Positions 16,216 to 23,814 of a DNA stretch of 34,537 bases are shown piece after piece (position 1 is the stretch's first letter; every line of letters starts with the position of its first letter). The stretch is from an uncultured Sphingomonas sp. (GTDB lineage Bacteria; Pseudomonadota; Alphaproteobacteria; Sphingomonadales; Sphingomonadaceae): positions 1 to 34,537 of the forward strand of contig CAJYLT010000076.1 of the NCBI GenBank assembly GCA_913775795.1, read 5' to 3'. The position numbers and the translations under genes were made by a program. The notes beneath the pieces were generated by a model, which worked only from the letters and a program-made list of their open reading frames with translations, did not search any database and had not been told where the DNA came from.

Positions 16216-16595
16216 TGTCTGCCAGCCGCACCAAGCTTTATGTCGACAAGCAGAACGGCAAGTGGATGGGCGTCTGCGCCGGCATCGCGGACTATACCGG
16301 GGTCGACGTCATCTGGGTCCGGGTGGGCGCCGTGCTGCTCACCTGCCTCGGCGGGTTTCCCTGGACGCTGGTCGCCTATGGAATGATCGCCTGGATGGCC
16401 CCGGCCAAGCCCTATGGCCTGTACGAAAATGCCGAAGACGAGAAATTCTGGCAGCGGGTCCGCTCGAACCCCAAGCGATCGACCGCAGAGGTCCGCTCGA
16501 AGTTCCGCGACATCGACCGCCGCCTGGCCGAGATCGAGAGCTTCTATGTGGGCCGCAACAGCCGGCTCGCCGACGAGATCGACCGGCTGCGCTGA
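16215..16595 (+). CDS. pspC: Phage shock protein C
   Basis: 126 residues. The PspC domain covers about 1-62: KLYVDKQNGKWMGVCAGIAD, then DVIWVRVGAVLLTCLGGFPW leading into membrane segments ending MIAWMAPAKP. A C-terminal extension forms a coiled coil (STAEVRSKFRDIDRRLAEIE) and ends LADEIDRLR. That last motif recurs at or near the ends of the four next genes' products. It is an inner-membrane partner of PspB in signalling to PspA/PspF. Translation is coupled to pspB. The last 27 nt of the gene are duplicated just after its stop. Confidence 0.95.
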   Translation: MSASRTKLYVDKQNGKWMGVCAGIADYTGVDVIWVRVGAVLLTCLGGFPWTLVAYGMIAWMAPAKPYGLYENAEDEKFWQRVRSNPKRSTAEVRSKFRDIDRRLAEIESFYVGRNSRLADEIDRLR

Positions 16596-16648
16596 AGCGC
16601 CCCGGTCGGGGCCGACGAAATCGACCGGCTGCGCTGAGCGCGCCGGTC
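16569..16648 (+). repeat. Near-perfect tandem duplication of the pspC 3' end
   Basis: The 39 nt at 16569-16607 recur at 16611-16648 with two substitutions and a one-base deletion, at an offset of 42 nt. The unit encodes the last residues ADEIDRLR plus stop and about 12 nt beyond. The second copy lies after the stop, so it is not translated as part of pspC. It looks like a local slippage or unequal-exchange duplication. Confidence 0.85.
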
Positions 16649-16664
16649 AACAGGGAGAGAGAAA

Positions 16665-16958
16665 ATGAGTTGGGGTGGACCCGGTTTCGTCCTCGCGATC
16701 ATCGCGCTTTCGACGATCGGCTGGATGGCGACGACCTGGATGCGCGTGAAGCACGGCTATCCGATCACCGACGATAGCGGCAAGACGATCCACAAGGGGC
16801 AAGGCCCCGATGCCGAGCGCAAGATCGAATTGCTGACGACCGAGAACGAGCGGCTGGTCGGCCAGATCGGCCGGCTGGAGGAGCGGATCGCGGTGCTCGA
16901 GCGGATCGCCACCGACCCCGCCGAACGGCTGAACCGCGACATCGACGCGCTGCGCTGA
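16665..16958 (+). CDS. PspB-like small membrane protein, paralogue 1 of the psp array
   Basis: 97 residues: membrane span at about 6-25 (GFVLAIIALSTIGWMATTW), then WMRVKHGYPITDDSGK, and a long coiled coil with GRLEERIAVLERIATDP, matching the PspB motif R-L-x-E-R-x-x-x-x-E-R-I. It ends RLNRDIDALR, like the PspC tail. It shares the W-[ML]-R-V-K-x-G-Y-P segment with the next protein, so these two are close duplicates. The ribosome binding site is GGGAG about 10 nt ahead of the ATG, the same layout as all later genes of the run. I infer an inner-membrane Psp accessory or partner protein; its specific role is unknown. Confidence 0.82.
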   Translation: MSWGGPGFVLAIIALSTIGWMATTWMRVKHGYPITDDSGKTIHKGQGPDAERKIELLTTENERLVGQIGRLEERIAVLERIATDPAERLNRDIDALR

Positions 16959-16971
16959 AGGGAGAGAAACC

Positions 16972-17310
16972 ATGGACCCGGCCGACAACATCATCCTGCC
17001 GAACCTGCCCTGGATCATCGCCGGCGGCATGAGCATCGGCGCCCTGGGCCTGATCGCCTGGATGTTCACCACCTGGCTGCGCGTCAAGAACGGCTATCCG
17101 CTCGACGGCGCCTGGGGCCAGGCGATCTATCCGAAGAAAAGCGACGAGGCGATGGAGCGCATCCGGCTGCTCAGCCAGGAGAACGCCCAGCTTCGCGCCG
17201 AGCTCGGCTCGATCAAGGACCGGCTTGCGAACGTCGAGCGGATCGTCACCGACAGCGCCCACAGCCTCGACCGCGAGATCGAGCAGCTGCGCGGCAGCCG
17301 CACCAACTAA
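16972..17310 (+). CDS. PspB-like small membrane protein, paralogue 2 of the psp array
   Basis: 112 residues, the longest of the run. A short N-terminal stretch (MDPADNIILPNLP) precedes the membrane span at about 14-34 (IIAGGMSIGALGLIAWMFTTW), then WLRVKNGYPLDGAWGQAIYP. The coiled coil contains ENAQLRAELGSIKDRLANVE followed by RIVTDSAHSLDREIEQLRGS. It keeps the PspB E-R-I-V-T-D core and the L-x-x-E-I-x-x-L-R tail. It is 13 nt after paralogue 1, with GGGAG ahead of its ATG. Its resemblance to paralogue 1 extends through span and linker, indicating gene duplication within the operon. Function beyond probable Psp membership is not known. Confidence 0.82.
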   Translation: MDPADNIILPNLPWIIAGGMSIGALGLIAWMFTTWLRVKNGYPLDGAWGQAIYPKKSDEAMERIRLLSQENAQLRAELGSIKDRLANVERIVTDSAHSLDREIEQLRGSRTN

Positions 17311-17322
17311 GGGAGACCGGCA

Positions 17323-17595
17323 ATGAGCGCCTGGGTCGTACTCGGTTTCTTCATGATCGTCGTGGGTATCCCGGTCATCGCCGGCGTCGGCGGCGACATG
17401 TTCAAGCGCTGGCTGAAGCACAAGGAGGCGATGACCGTCGCCCTCACTGCCCAGACTGCCGAAAAGGCCGCGCAATATGCGGCGCATGTCGAACGGCTGG
17501 AGGAGCGGGTGCGGGTGCTCGAGCGGATCGTGACCGATCGCGGCCTCGGCCTTTCCGAGGAAATCGAGCGGCTGCGCGACGCGCCGCTCAACTGA
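17323..17595 (+). CDS. PspB-like small membrane protein, paralogue 3 of the psp array
   Basis: 90 residues. The membrane span begins at residue 4 (WVVLGFFMIVVGIPVIAGVGG), is followed by MFKRWLKHKEAM, and then a coiled coil with HVERLEERVRVLERIVTDRG, the closest match in the run to the PspB core. The tail is LSEEIERLRDAPLN. Unlike paralogues 1 and 2 it lacks the WxRVKxGYP linker and instead has an A/Q/K-rich stretch (ALTAQTAEKAAQYAAHVE). It is 12 nt after paralogue 2 with GGGAG ahead of the ATG. It might have been annotated as a second PspB; the order after pspC argues for a distinct, specialised copy. Confidence 0.82.
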   Translation: MSAWVVLGFFMIVVGIPVIAGVGGDMFKRWLKHKEAMTVALTAQTAEKAAQYAAHVERLEERVRVLERIVTDRGLGLSEEIERLRDAPLN

Positions 17596-17621
17596 ACCAG
17601 AACATAAGAGGGAGTGAAGCC

Positions 17622-17864
17622 ATGGATCCGTTTTCGATGGTCGTCGGGATCGTCGCGGTGGTCACGGTCGGCAAGATTGTGCGGGAAAAGGTCAAGACCC
17701 GCGAGAGCCAGCCCGCCGCCGATCACCCCGACGCGCTTCGGATGCGCGAGGAAATCCGCACCCTGAAGGAGCGTGTCGCCGTCCTCGAGCGCGTCGTCAC
17801 CGACAGCGAGGACAGCGTTCGCCTCGACCGCGAAATCGCGCGGTTGCGCGATCCCCGCGACTGA
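17622..17864 (+). CDS. PspB-like small protein, paralogue 4 of the psp array
   Basis: 80 residues with a short hydrophobic N-terminus (FSMVVGIVAVVTVGKIV, about 4-20), shorter than a usual span, so membrane insertion is less certain. Then REKVKTRESQPAADHPD links to a coiled coil, IRTLKERVAVLERVVTDSED, and the tail SVRLDREIARLRDPRD. It keeps both shared motifs of the array. GAGGGAG precedes the ATG. Its TGA overlaps an ATG of the next frame (17864), but that next gene more likely starts at 17897. Role unknown; association with other coiled coils of the operon is inferred. Confidence 0.8.
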   Translation: MDPFSMVVGIVAVVTVGKIVREKVKTRESQPAADHPDALRMREEIRTLKERVAVLERVVTDSEDSVRLDREIARLRDPRD

Positions 17865-17896
17865 TGCCCCCCGTATTCAACCTGGGAGAAGCAGCG

Positions 17897-18139
17897 ATGC
17901 AGGACCCCCAATTCTATCTCGTCATGGCCGCCGCCGGCCTCGTCGCCCTCGGCATGGTCACCGCCGGCCTGCTCACCGCCTGGCGCGGCTGGCTGGCGCT
18001 CAAGCAGCAGCAGATGGCGCTGGCGGGGCACGTGCCCGTCGACATGCCCGGCCCCTCGCCCACGCAGCGGATCGAGATCGCCGACCTCAAGGAACGGATC
18101 AAGAAGCTCGAGGCGATCGCGGCGGGCGTCGACCTCTGA
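17897..18139 (+). CDS. Small membrane/coiled-coil protein, last gene of the psp array
   Basis: 80 residues from ATG 17897, chosen because GGGAGAA lies at the same distance as in the other genes of the run; an ATG at 17864 would add eleven residues and overlap the previous stop. The membrane span is at about 6-28 (FYLVMAAAGLVALGMVTAGLL), then AWRGWLALKQQQMALAGH and RIEIADLKERIKKLEAIAAG. It keeps the L-K-E-R-I-x-x-L-E half of the PspB core but lacks the T-D and the L-x-x-E-I-x-x-L-R tail, so it is the most divergent member. A hairpin terminator follows at 18146. Function unknown. Confidence 0.78.
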   Translation: MQDPQFYLVMAAAGLVALGMVTAGLLTAWRGWLALKQQQMALAGHVPVDMPGPSPTQRIEIADLKERIKKLEAIAAGVDL

Positions 18140-18145
18140 TCGAAA

Positions 18146-18171
18146 CGGGCGGAGCCGGCGCGCTCCGCCCG
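18146..18171. terminator. Hairpin terminator between convergent psp operon and glycosyltransferase gene
   Basis: A perfect 10-bp stem (CGGGCGGAGC with GCTCCGCCCG) and a 6-nt loop lie in the 33-bp gap between the last psp gene stop and the glycosyltransferase stop. On the minus strand it is followed by TTTCG. There is no long T run, so efficiency is uncertain, but its position suits a bidirectional terminator. Confidence 0.65.
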
Positions 18172-18172
18172 C

Positions 18173-19282
18173 TCAGGCCGAAGCCTTCCGCCCGTACCGG
18201 CCCCAGGTGAAGCGCGACGACAAGGCGAAGTTCCAGACGGCGCCCACCACGATCCCCGCGATCGCCGACAGCGCCCAGTAACCCGCGCGGACATCGTGCA
18301 GGAACGCGGCGACGCCGACATTGGCCGCCGCGCCCACCGAACAGACGACGCAGAACGACACCCAGCCGTCGAACAGCGCCTTGGCTCCCTTCAGCCGCCG
18401 GTCGCGATAAGTGAGCGCGTTGTTGAGGAAGAAGTTGAACGTCATCGCCGCCGCCGTCGCGACGATCGTGCCGAGGATGAAGCTCGCGCCCAGCCCGACG
18501 TAAAGCGCCGACAGGATCGTCATGTGCACACCCGCGCCCAGCGCCCCGATCGCGGAGAACATGGCGAAGCGGACGGGCACGATCTTGCCGAACATGCGAT
18601 CGTAGAGCGCGATCAGATATTCCATGGCGACGACGTGATCGAGCTTGCTCTCGCCTTCGGTCCGCGTGCGAAACACGTAGGGCAACTCCCTGAAGTTGAG
18701 CGGCCGGTCGCTCGCGGTCATGATGTCGAGCAGGATCTTGAAGCCGATCCCCGACAGCTTGGGCACCATCGTACGGAGCAGGTCCGAACGGATCATGAAG
18801 AAGCCGCTCATCGGATCGGACAGGTCGGCATTGAGCACCCGGCGCGACAGCCGCGTCGCGAATTCGGACTTGGCCACGCGGTCGCGGTCCCAGTCGCCCG
18901 TCCCGCCCCCCGCGACGAAGCGCGAGCCGATGACGAGGTCGAGCGACGGCTCGGCGGTCAGCGTATCGGCCATCGCCGGCAGCAGCGCCTCGTCATGCTG
19001 CATGTCGCCGTCGATCACCGCCACCAGCGGCGCGGCGGTGGCGCACATCCCCTCGATGCACGCAGTCGAAAGCCCCCGGCGACCGATCCGCTGAATCACC
19101 CTGACCCGTGGGTCCACGCGGCCGAGGTCGCGGGCGATCTGAGCCGTGCCGTCGGGGCTGTCGTCATCGACGAAGATGACTTCCCAGGCACGCCCCGCGA
19201 GCACCTGATCCAGGCGCGCGACCATCGTCGCGACGTTCTTCGCCTCGTTGAACACGGGCACAACGACCGCGAGTTCGAGCAC
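18173..19282 (-). CDS. Glycosyltransferase family 2 fused to a GtrA-like membrane domain
   Basis: 369 residues. The N-terminal GT2 domain (about 1-230) resembles dolichol/polyprenyl-phosphate mannosyl- or glucosyltransferases: LAVVVPVFNEAKNVATMVAR, VIFVDDDSPDGT, and VAVIDGDMQHDEALLP as the D-x-D region. The C-terminal part (about 240-369) has four hydrophobic segments of GtrA type (FAMFSAIGALGAGVHM, FNFFLNNALTYRDRR, WNFALSSRFTWGRYG). It would charge undecaprenyl phosphate with a sugar at the inner membrane for envelope glycan modification. Start GTG 19282 is 7 nt after the leuB stop; longer in-frame starts lie inside leuB and give an unlikely arginine-rich leader. The sugar is not predictable. 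Confidence 0.88.
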   Translation of the reverse strand: MLELAVVVPVFNEAKNVATMVARLDQVLAGRAWEVIFVDDDSPDGTAQIARDLGRVDPRVRVIQRIGRRGLSTACIEGMCATAAPLVAVIDGDMQHDEALLPAMADTLTAEPSLDLVIGSRFVAGGGTGDWDRDRVAKSEFATRLSRRVLNADLSDPMSGFFMIRSDLLRTMVPKLSGIGFKILLDIMTASDRPLNFRELPYVFRTRTEGESKLDHVVAMEYLIALYDRMFGKIVPVRFAMFSAIGALGAGVHMTILSALYVGLGASFILGTIVATAAAMTFNFFLNNALTYRDRRLKGAKALFDGWVSFCVVCSVGAAANVGVAAFLHDVRAGYWALSAIAGIVVGAVWNFALSSRFTWGRYGRKASA

Positions 19283-19289
19283 GTCCGTG

Positions 19290-20336
19290 TCAGAGTCCGG
19301 CGAGAATGCGGTCGGCCATCTCGCGCGTCGACAGCGACCCGCCGAGGTCGCCGGTCCGCGCGCCGCCCGCGATCGCCGCGGCCACCGCCGCCTCGATCCG
19401 GTCGGCCGCGTCGGCCTCGCCAAGCGAGTGGCGGAGCAGCATCGCCGCCGACAGGATCGCCGCGCACGGATTGGCCTTGCCCTGTCCGGCAATGTCGGGG
19501 GCGGAACCGTGGATCGGCTCGTACAGCCCCTTGCCCGTGGCGCCCAGCGCGGCGGACGGCAGCATCCCGATCGATCCGGCGCACATCGACGCCTGATCCG
19601 ACAGGACGTCGCCGAACAGATTGCCGGTGACGATCACGTCGAACTGGCCCGGATCGCGCACCAGCTGCATCGCGGCGTTGTCGACGTACATGTGGGTGAG
19701 CGCGACGTCGGGATAGTCGGCTGCCACCTCGATCACCACGTCACGCCAGAGCTGCGAGGTTTCGAGGACGTTTGCCTTGTCGACTGAGCAGAGACGCGAC
19801 TGGCGCGTCCGTGCGGTCTCGAACCCGACGCGGGCGATGCGCGCAACCTCCGCCTCGTCATAGCGCATGAGGTCGCGGCCTTCGCGCAGCCCCTCGGCAC
19901 TGGTGCCGCGCGACTTGAGCCCGAAATAGACGTCGCCGGTCAGCTCGCGCACGATGACGAGGTCGATTGCCGCTGCAACCTCGGGGCGGAGCGCCGAGGC
20001 GTCCTCCAGCCCCTTGAACAGCTTGGCCGGGCGCAGGTTGGCGAACAGGCCGAGTTCCTTGCGAAGCCCGAGAATGGCCTGCTCGGGCCGCAGCGCGCGC
20101 TCCAGCTTGTCGTAGCGCGCGTCGCCGACCGCGCCGAACAGGATCGCGTCGGCACGGTGCGCCAGCGCGAGCGTTTCGGGGGGCAGCGGATGGCCCGCCG
20201 CGTCATAGGCCGCGCCGCCGACCGGTGCCTCCTCGAAGGTCAGGTCGAGGCCCGTCGCCTCCAGCACGCGACGCGCCTCGGCGGCGACTTCGGGGCCGAT
20301 GCCGTCCCCCGGCAACACGGCGATCAGATGCGGCAT
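19290..20336 (-). CDS. leuB: 3-isopropylmalate dehydrogenase
   Basis: 348 residues, cytoplasmic, leucine synthesis. It oxidises and decarboxylates 3-isopropylmalate with NAD+. It begins [40 protein letters not shown] holds substrate-binding arginines, [13 protein letters not shown] the catalytic Tyr, [16 protein letters not shown] the metal-binding Asp residues, and [18 protein letters not shown] the NAD-binding stretch. ATG 20336 follows GGGAGGG about 5 nt upstream, so an extension of nine codons to 20363 is rejected. It lies between recO and the glycosyltransferase in one packed minus-strand run; no leuA, leuC or leuD is in the window. Confidence 0.97.
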   Translation of the reverse strand: MPHLIAVLPGDGIGPEVAAEARRVLEATGLDLTFEEAPVGGAAYDAAGHPLPPETLALAHRADAILFGAVGDARYDKLERALRPEQAILGLRKELGLFANLRPAKLFKGLEDASALRPEVAAAIDLVIVRELTGDVYFGLKSRGTSAEGLREGRDLMRYDEAEVARIARVGFETARTRQSRLCSVDKANVLETSQLWRDVVIEVAADYPDVALTHMYVDNAAMQLVRDPGQFDVIVTGNLFGDVLSDQASMCAGSIGMLPSAALGATGKGLYEPIHGSAPDIAGQGKANPCAAILSAAMLLRHSLGEADAADRIEAAVAAAIAGGARTGDLGGSLSTREMADRILAGL

Positions 20337-20367
20337 GAACCCTCCCTCGTGACCGCCCGCCAATGCC

Positions 20368-21102
20368 CTAGCCGCTGGCGCGCTGCAACCGATCGATCAA
20401 TCGCGCCCGCGCCGCCAGCGTTTCCGCTGCGCGCCCGGTCAGGAGATCGCGTTCGAGGAAATGACCGGTGATGGCGAGCGCGTCGAAGATCGCGGGCCAG
20501 TCGGGTGCCTCGCCCCCCTCGACCAGGAACCGGGGCAATGGAAACAGCTTCGCCTCGTACCCGTGCGCCGCGCCGGTTGATACGGCGCCCCCACTCTTCG
20601 GACTGACGAAGCCCAGGTCGTCGCGCGCGCCCGTCGACACGCACTGGTCGAGCGCAAGGCCGAAGCCCAGTTCGGCCAGCAGCAACAGCTCGTACCGCGC
20701 AACCAGCCCCGCCCAGCCCCGCGCCGCGGGCGCCGCCTCGACCGCGGCGATGACCGCATCGAGCGCGGCATGGAGGCGCGGATAGCCCTGCCCTTCCGGC
20801 AGCGTCGCGACGGTGAGCGCGGTCAGCCACTCGATCGCGGCGGCTGGCAGTGCCTCGGCAAAGAGGGGCGCGCGGCTCTCGACCAACTCGACCGTGAGCG
20901 CGGCAAGCTGGCTCTCCGACCGCGCGCGCCAGTCGCCGCGCACGAGATTGCCCGGCTGGAGGACCGGCCTTAGCGCCCGCGAACGCCCACCGCGGACATA
21001 GCCCGGCTGCACCCCGTCCTCCGGCGTGAGCGCGCGGACGATCGCCCCGTGCTCGCCATGCGCGCGCACCGACAGGATGATGGCGGTGGCGGCAATGTGC
21101 AT
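20368..21102 (-). CDS. recO: DNA repair protein RecO
   Basis: 244 residues. It works with RecF and RecR to load RecA on SSB-coated single-stranded DNA. The N-terminal OB-fold region reads [20 protein letters not shown], then [19 protein letters not shown], characteristic of RecO; the C-terminal part is helical ([20 protein letters not shown], then [11 protein letters not shown]). The zinc cysteines present in some RecO proteins are mostly absent, as in E. coli. It starts 4 nt after the queE stop, so it is probably translated from the same mRNA. The gap to leuB is 31 nt. Confidence 0.93.
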   Translation of the reverse strand: MHIAATAIILSVRAHGEHGAIVRALTPEDGVQPGYVRGGRSRALRPVLQPGNLVRGDWRARSESQLAALTVELVESRAPLFAEALPAAAIEWLTALTVATLPEGQGYPRLHAALDAVIAAVEAAPAARGWAGLVARYELLLLAELGFGLALDQCVSTGARDDLGFVSPKSGGAVSTGAAHGYEAKLFPLPRFLVEGGEAPDWPAIFDALAITGHFLERDLLTGRAAETLAARARLIDRLQRASG

Positions 21103-21106
21103 GCGA

Positions 21107-21739
21107 CTAGCGGAGGCCCAGCAACTTGTGCGTCTGGAGCGACAGCCGCCATTTCGGCCGTTCCATCGCGAACGCGGTCGCTGCGTCCCAGTTCGCCTGC
21201 CCCGCCGCGTCGTCGAGCGGCTGGACGAGGAAGTGGCGGAAGTCCCATCCTTCGATCGCGGCGACGTCGGTACCCGCCTGCGGCCAGACCAGCTTCAGTT
21301 CGTCGCCGGTCCGCTGGACCACCTCGCTCCCCGCCTTGGGACTGATGCAGACCCAGTCGATGCCGGGATGGACGGGCAGAGTCCCGTTGCTCTCGATCGC
21401 GATGGTGAACCCCGCGTCGTGCAGCGCATGGACGACCGCATCGTCGACCTGGAGCATCGGCTCGCCCCCGGTCAGCACGACGAAGCGGCGCTCGGTGCCC
21501 GCCCCCCACGCCTCGACCACCGCCGCCGCCAGTGCCGCGGCATCGGCAAAGCGCGCGCCGCCGCCGCCATCCATCCCGACGAAGTCGGTGTCGCAGAACT
21601 TGCAGATTGCGCTCGCCCGATCCTCCTCGCGCCCCGACCAGAGGTTGCAGCCGGCGAAGCGGACGAACACCGCGCGTCGCCCGGCATGAAACCCCTCGCC
21701 CTGCAGCGTCAGGAACAGCTCCTTGACAGCGTAGCTCAT
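21107..21739 (-). CDS. queE: 7-carboxy-7-deazaguanine synthase QueE
   Basis: 210 residues, radical SAM enzyme turning 6-carboxytetrahydropterin into 7-carboxy-7-deazaguanine for queuosine synthesis. The [4Fe-4S]-binding cysteines are C31, C46 and C49, in the pattern C-x14-C-x2-C, with an insertion in place of the canonical C-x3-C-x2-C; this variant is known from some QueE enzymes such as the Burkholderia protein. Other support: [20 protein letters not shown], the SAM-binding [10 protein letters not shown], and [13 protein letters not shown] 21739 overlaps the queC stop (ATGA). Longer frames upstream lie within queC and are rejected. Confidence 0.95.
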   Translation of the reverse strand: MSYAVKELFLTLQGEGFHAGRRAVFVRFAGCNLWSGREEDRASAICKFCDTDFVGMDGGGGARFADAAALAAAVVEAWGAGTERRFVVLTGGEPMLQVDDAVVHALHDAGFTIAIESNGTLPVHPGIDWVCISPKAGSEVVQRTGDELKLVWPQAGTDVAAIEGWDFRHFLVQPLDDAAGQANWDAATAFAMERPKWRLSLQTHKLLGLR

Positions 21740-22422
21740 GGCCGCGTCGCATAGATGGTGGGATCGGGCAGGCCGGCTTCCTCGAACCCCTTGGACCGCA
21801 GGCGGCAACTGTCGCACAGGCCGCAATGCTTGCCGCCGGGCGCGGGGTCGTAGCAGGACCAGCTCATCCCCGCGTCGAGGCCCAGGCGTGCCGCCTCTCG
21901 CGCGATGTCGGCCTTGGTCATGTGCTGGAGCGGGGCGTGGATCTTGAACGGCTGCCCCTCGACCCCCGCCTTGGTCGCCAGTTCCGCCAGCCCCTCGAAC
22001 GCAGCGATGAATTCGGGCCGGCAGTCGGGATAGCCCGAATAGTCGAGCGCGTTGACGCCGATGAACAGGTCGCGCGCGCCCGCCGCCTCCGCCCAGCCGA
22101 GCGCGAGGCTGAGGAAGATCGTGTTGCGCGCGGGCACATAGGTGACGGGAATGTCGTCGCCGACGCCGCCCTTGGGCACGTCGATGTCGGCGGTCAGCGC
22201 CGAGCCGCCGAACGCCGACAGGTCGAGCGGAAGGACGACGTGGCGCTTCGCGTCCAGCGCGCGGGCGATGCGGCGCGCGGCGGCAAGCTCGACCTGATGC
22301 CGCTGGTTATAGTCGACCGACAGCGCGAGGATGTCGAACCCGGCCTCTCGCGCGTGGCCGGCCGCGACCATTGAATCGAGCCCCCCGGAGACGAGGACAA
22401 CGGCAAGCGGCGCGGCGGACAT
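21736..22422 (-). CDS. queC: 7-cyano-7-deazaguanine (preQ0) synthase QueC
   Basis: 228 residues. It converts 7-carboxy-7-deazaguanine to preQ0 using ATP and ammonia. The PP-loop is S12GGLDS17 after VVLV; SVDYNQRHQVELAAA and YVPARNTIFLSLALGWAEA are family blocks. The zinc site near the C-terminus has four cysteines: SWSCYDPAPGGKHCGLCDSC. It is coupled to queE by a 4-nt overlap and heads the run queC-queE-recO-leuB-glycosyltransferase. queD and queF are not in the window. The 82-bp gap to the KgtP-like gene upstream holds a bulged GC-rich hairpin. Confidence 0.96.
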   Translation of the reverse strand: MSAAPLAVVLVSGGLDSMVAAGHAREAGFDILALSVDYNQRHQVELAAARRIARALDAKRHVVLPLDLSAFGGSALTADIDVPKGGVGDDIPVTYVPARNTIFLSLALGWAEAAGARDLFIGVNALDYSGYPDCRPEFIAAFEGLAELATKAGVEGQPFKIHAPLQHMTKADIAREAARLGLDAGMSWSCYDPAPGGKHCGLCDSCRLRSKGFEEAGLPDPTIYATRP

Positions 22423-22445
22423 GGGGCGTTCTCAAGGCTGTGAAT

Positions 22446-22478
22446 GGGGTGCGCGGCTCTTCGCGGCTTCGCGCCCCC
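22446..22478. other. Bulged GC-rich hairpin between kgtP-like gene and queC
   Basis: GGGGtGCGCG (22446-22455) can pair with CGCGCCCC (22470-22477/78), giving a 9-bp stem with one bulged base and a 14-nt loop, in the 82-bp gap between two genes on the minus strand. There is no T run on either side, so it is at best a weak or Rho-assisted end of the dct transport operon. Confidence 0.3.
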
Positions 22479-22504
22479 TCTTTGGGATCGCCGCCCCTTC
22501 GTGT

Positions 22505-23794
22505 CTAGTCCTCGCCGATCGCGCTGGTGGTCCGCGTATCGCGCATGCGCAGGTACACGATGAGCGACAGCCCGATCATCGCGGTCACGTACCAGTAGAA
22601 GCCGCGCTCCCAACCATTGTCCTTGAACGACAGCGCCACGAACTCCGCGGTCCCGCCGAAGATCGTGTTGGCGAGCGCATAGGGGAGCGCAACGCCCAGC
22701 GCCCGGACATGCGCAGGGAACAGCTCGGCCTTCACCACGGCGTTGATCGAGGTGTAGCCGGTCACGATCACCAGCGCCGCCATCACCAGCGCGCCCGCCA
22801 CCCAGACGTTGCGCGTCTGCTCCAGCGCGGCGAAGATCGGGTAGGTGAAGAGGACGCCCGCGATGCCGAAGCCGATCATCAGCGGCTTGCGCCCGATCCG
22901 GTCGGACAGGCCGCCCGCCATTGGCTGGATACACATGAAGACGAACAGCGTGACCGCATTGATCTGGCTCGCCGCCTCCCGGCTGAAGCCGCTGGTGTTG
23001 ACCAGGAACTTCTGCATGTAGATCGAGTAGGCGTAGAAGGCGAGCGTGCCGCCCGCGGTCAGCAGCATGACGAGCGCGAACTCGCGCGGGTGCCGCCTCA
23101 GCAGCATCAGCGCCCCCGACTTCTCCGCACCCTCCCGCTTGGCGTTCTTGTAGCTTTCGGTTTCGGCCAGCCCGCGGCGGATGCGGAACACGACGATCGC
23201 CAGCACCGCGCCGATCGCGAACGGGATGCGCCAGCCCCATGCCTCCAGCGCTCGCGGAGACATGGTCGATTGCAGGATCAGGAGGAGCGCGATCGCCAGC
23301 AACTGGCCCGAAATCAGCGTGACGTACTGGAACGAGGAGAAGAACCCCCGCCGGTCGCGCCCCGCCATTTCCGACAGATACGTCGCCGAGGCGCCATATT
23401 CGCCCCCCACCGACAGCCCCTGCATCAGCCGCGCGAGGACGAGCAGTGCCGGCGCGACCAGCCCGATCGTCTCGTACCCCGGCGTCAGCGCGATGATGAG
23501 CGATCCCGCGCACATCAGCGTCACCGACAGCGTCAGGCCGGCCTTGCGCCCATGCCGGTCGGCATAGATGCCCATGATCCACGCGCCCACCGGCCGCATG
23601 ACGAACCCGACCGCGAATACCGCCGCCGCGCTCAGGAGCTGTGCGGTCTGGCTGCCCTTCGGGAAGAAATGCGGCGCGAAATAGAGGGTGAACGCCGAAT
23701 AGACATACCAGTCGAACCATTCGACCATGTTGCCCGTCGACCCGCCGATGATCGACTTCAGGCGGTGACGGCGATCGTCGGTGGCCTCGTTCAT
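22505..23794 (-). CDS. MFS metabolite:H+ symporter, KgtP-like (alpha-ketoglutarate/dicarboxylate)
   Basis: 429 residues, twelve-span transporter of the metabolite:H+ symporter branch of the MFS. Diagnostic blocks: GGSTGNMVEWFDWYVYSAFT in span 1, MRPVGAWIMGIYADRHGRKA (loop 2-3), LMQGLSVGGEYGASATYLSE, and IGRKPLMIGFGIAG. This pattern is close to KgtP and ShiA/ProP; KgtP is favoured by YVYSAFTLYFAPHFFPKG and by the neighbours dctA and dctBD. ATG 23794 follows GAGGAGCG; an ATG at 23815 would overlap the porin stop. It is the third gene of dctA-porin-kgtP. The exact substrate (2-oxoglutarate or another acid) is inferred. Confidence 0.88.
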   Translation of the reverse strand: MNEATDDRRHRLKSIIGGSTGNMVEWFDWYVYSAFTLYFAPHFFPKGSQTAQLLSAAAVFAVGFVMRPVGAWIMGIYADRHGRKAGLTLSVTLMCAGSLIIALTPGYETIGLVAPALLVLARLMQGLSVGGEYGASATYLSEMAGRDRRGFFSSFQYVTLISGQLLAIALLLILQSTMSPRALEAWGWRIPFAIGAVLAIVVFRIRRGLAETESYKNAKREGAEKSGALMLLRRHPREFALVMLLTAGGTLAFYAYSIYMQKFLVNTSGFSREAASQINAVTLFVFMCIQPMAGGLSDRIGRKPLMIGFGIAGVLFTYPIFAALEQTRNVWVAGALVMAALVIVTGYTSINAVVKAELFPAHVRALGVALPYALANTIFGGTAEFVALSFKDNGWERGFYWYVTAMIGLSLIVYLRMRDTRTTSAIGED

Positions 23795-23814
23795 CACACG
23801 CTCCTCGATCGTCA

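Noticed and set aside
18293..19492. Longer N-terminus of the glycosyltransferase extending to 19492
   Set aside because: The added residues lie entirely inside leuB in another frame and are an Arg-rich shadow; GT2 proteins begin at the LAVVVPVFNEA strand.
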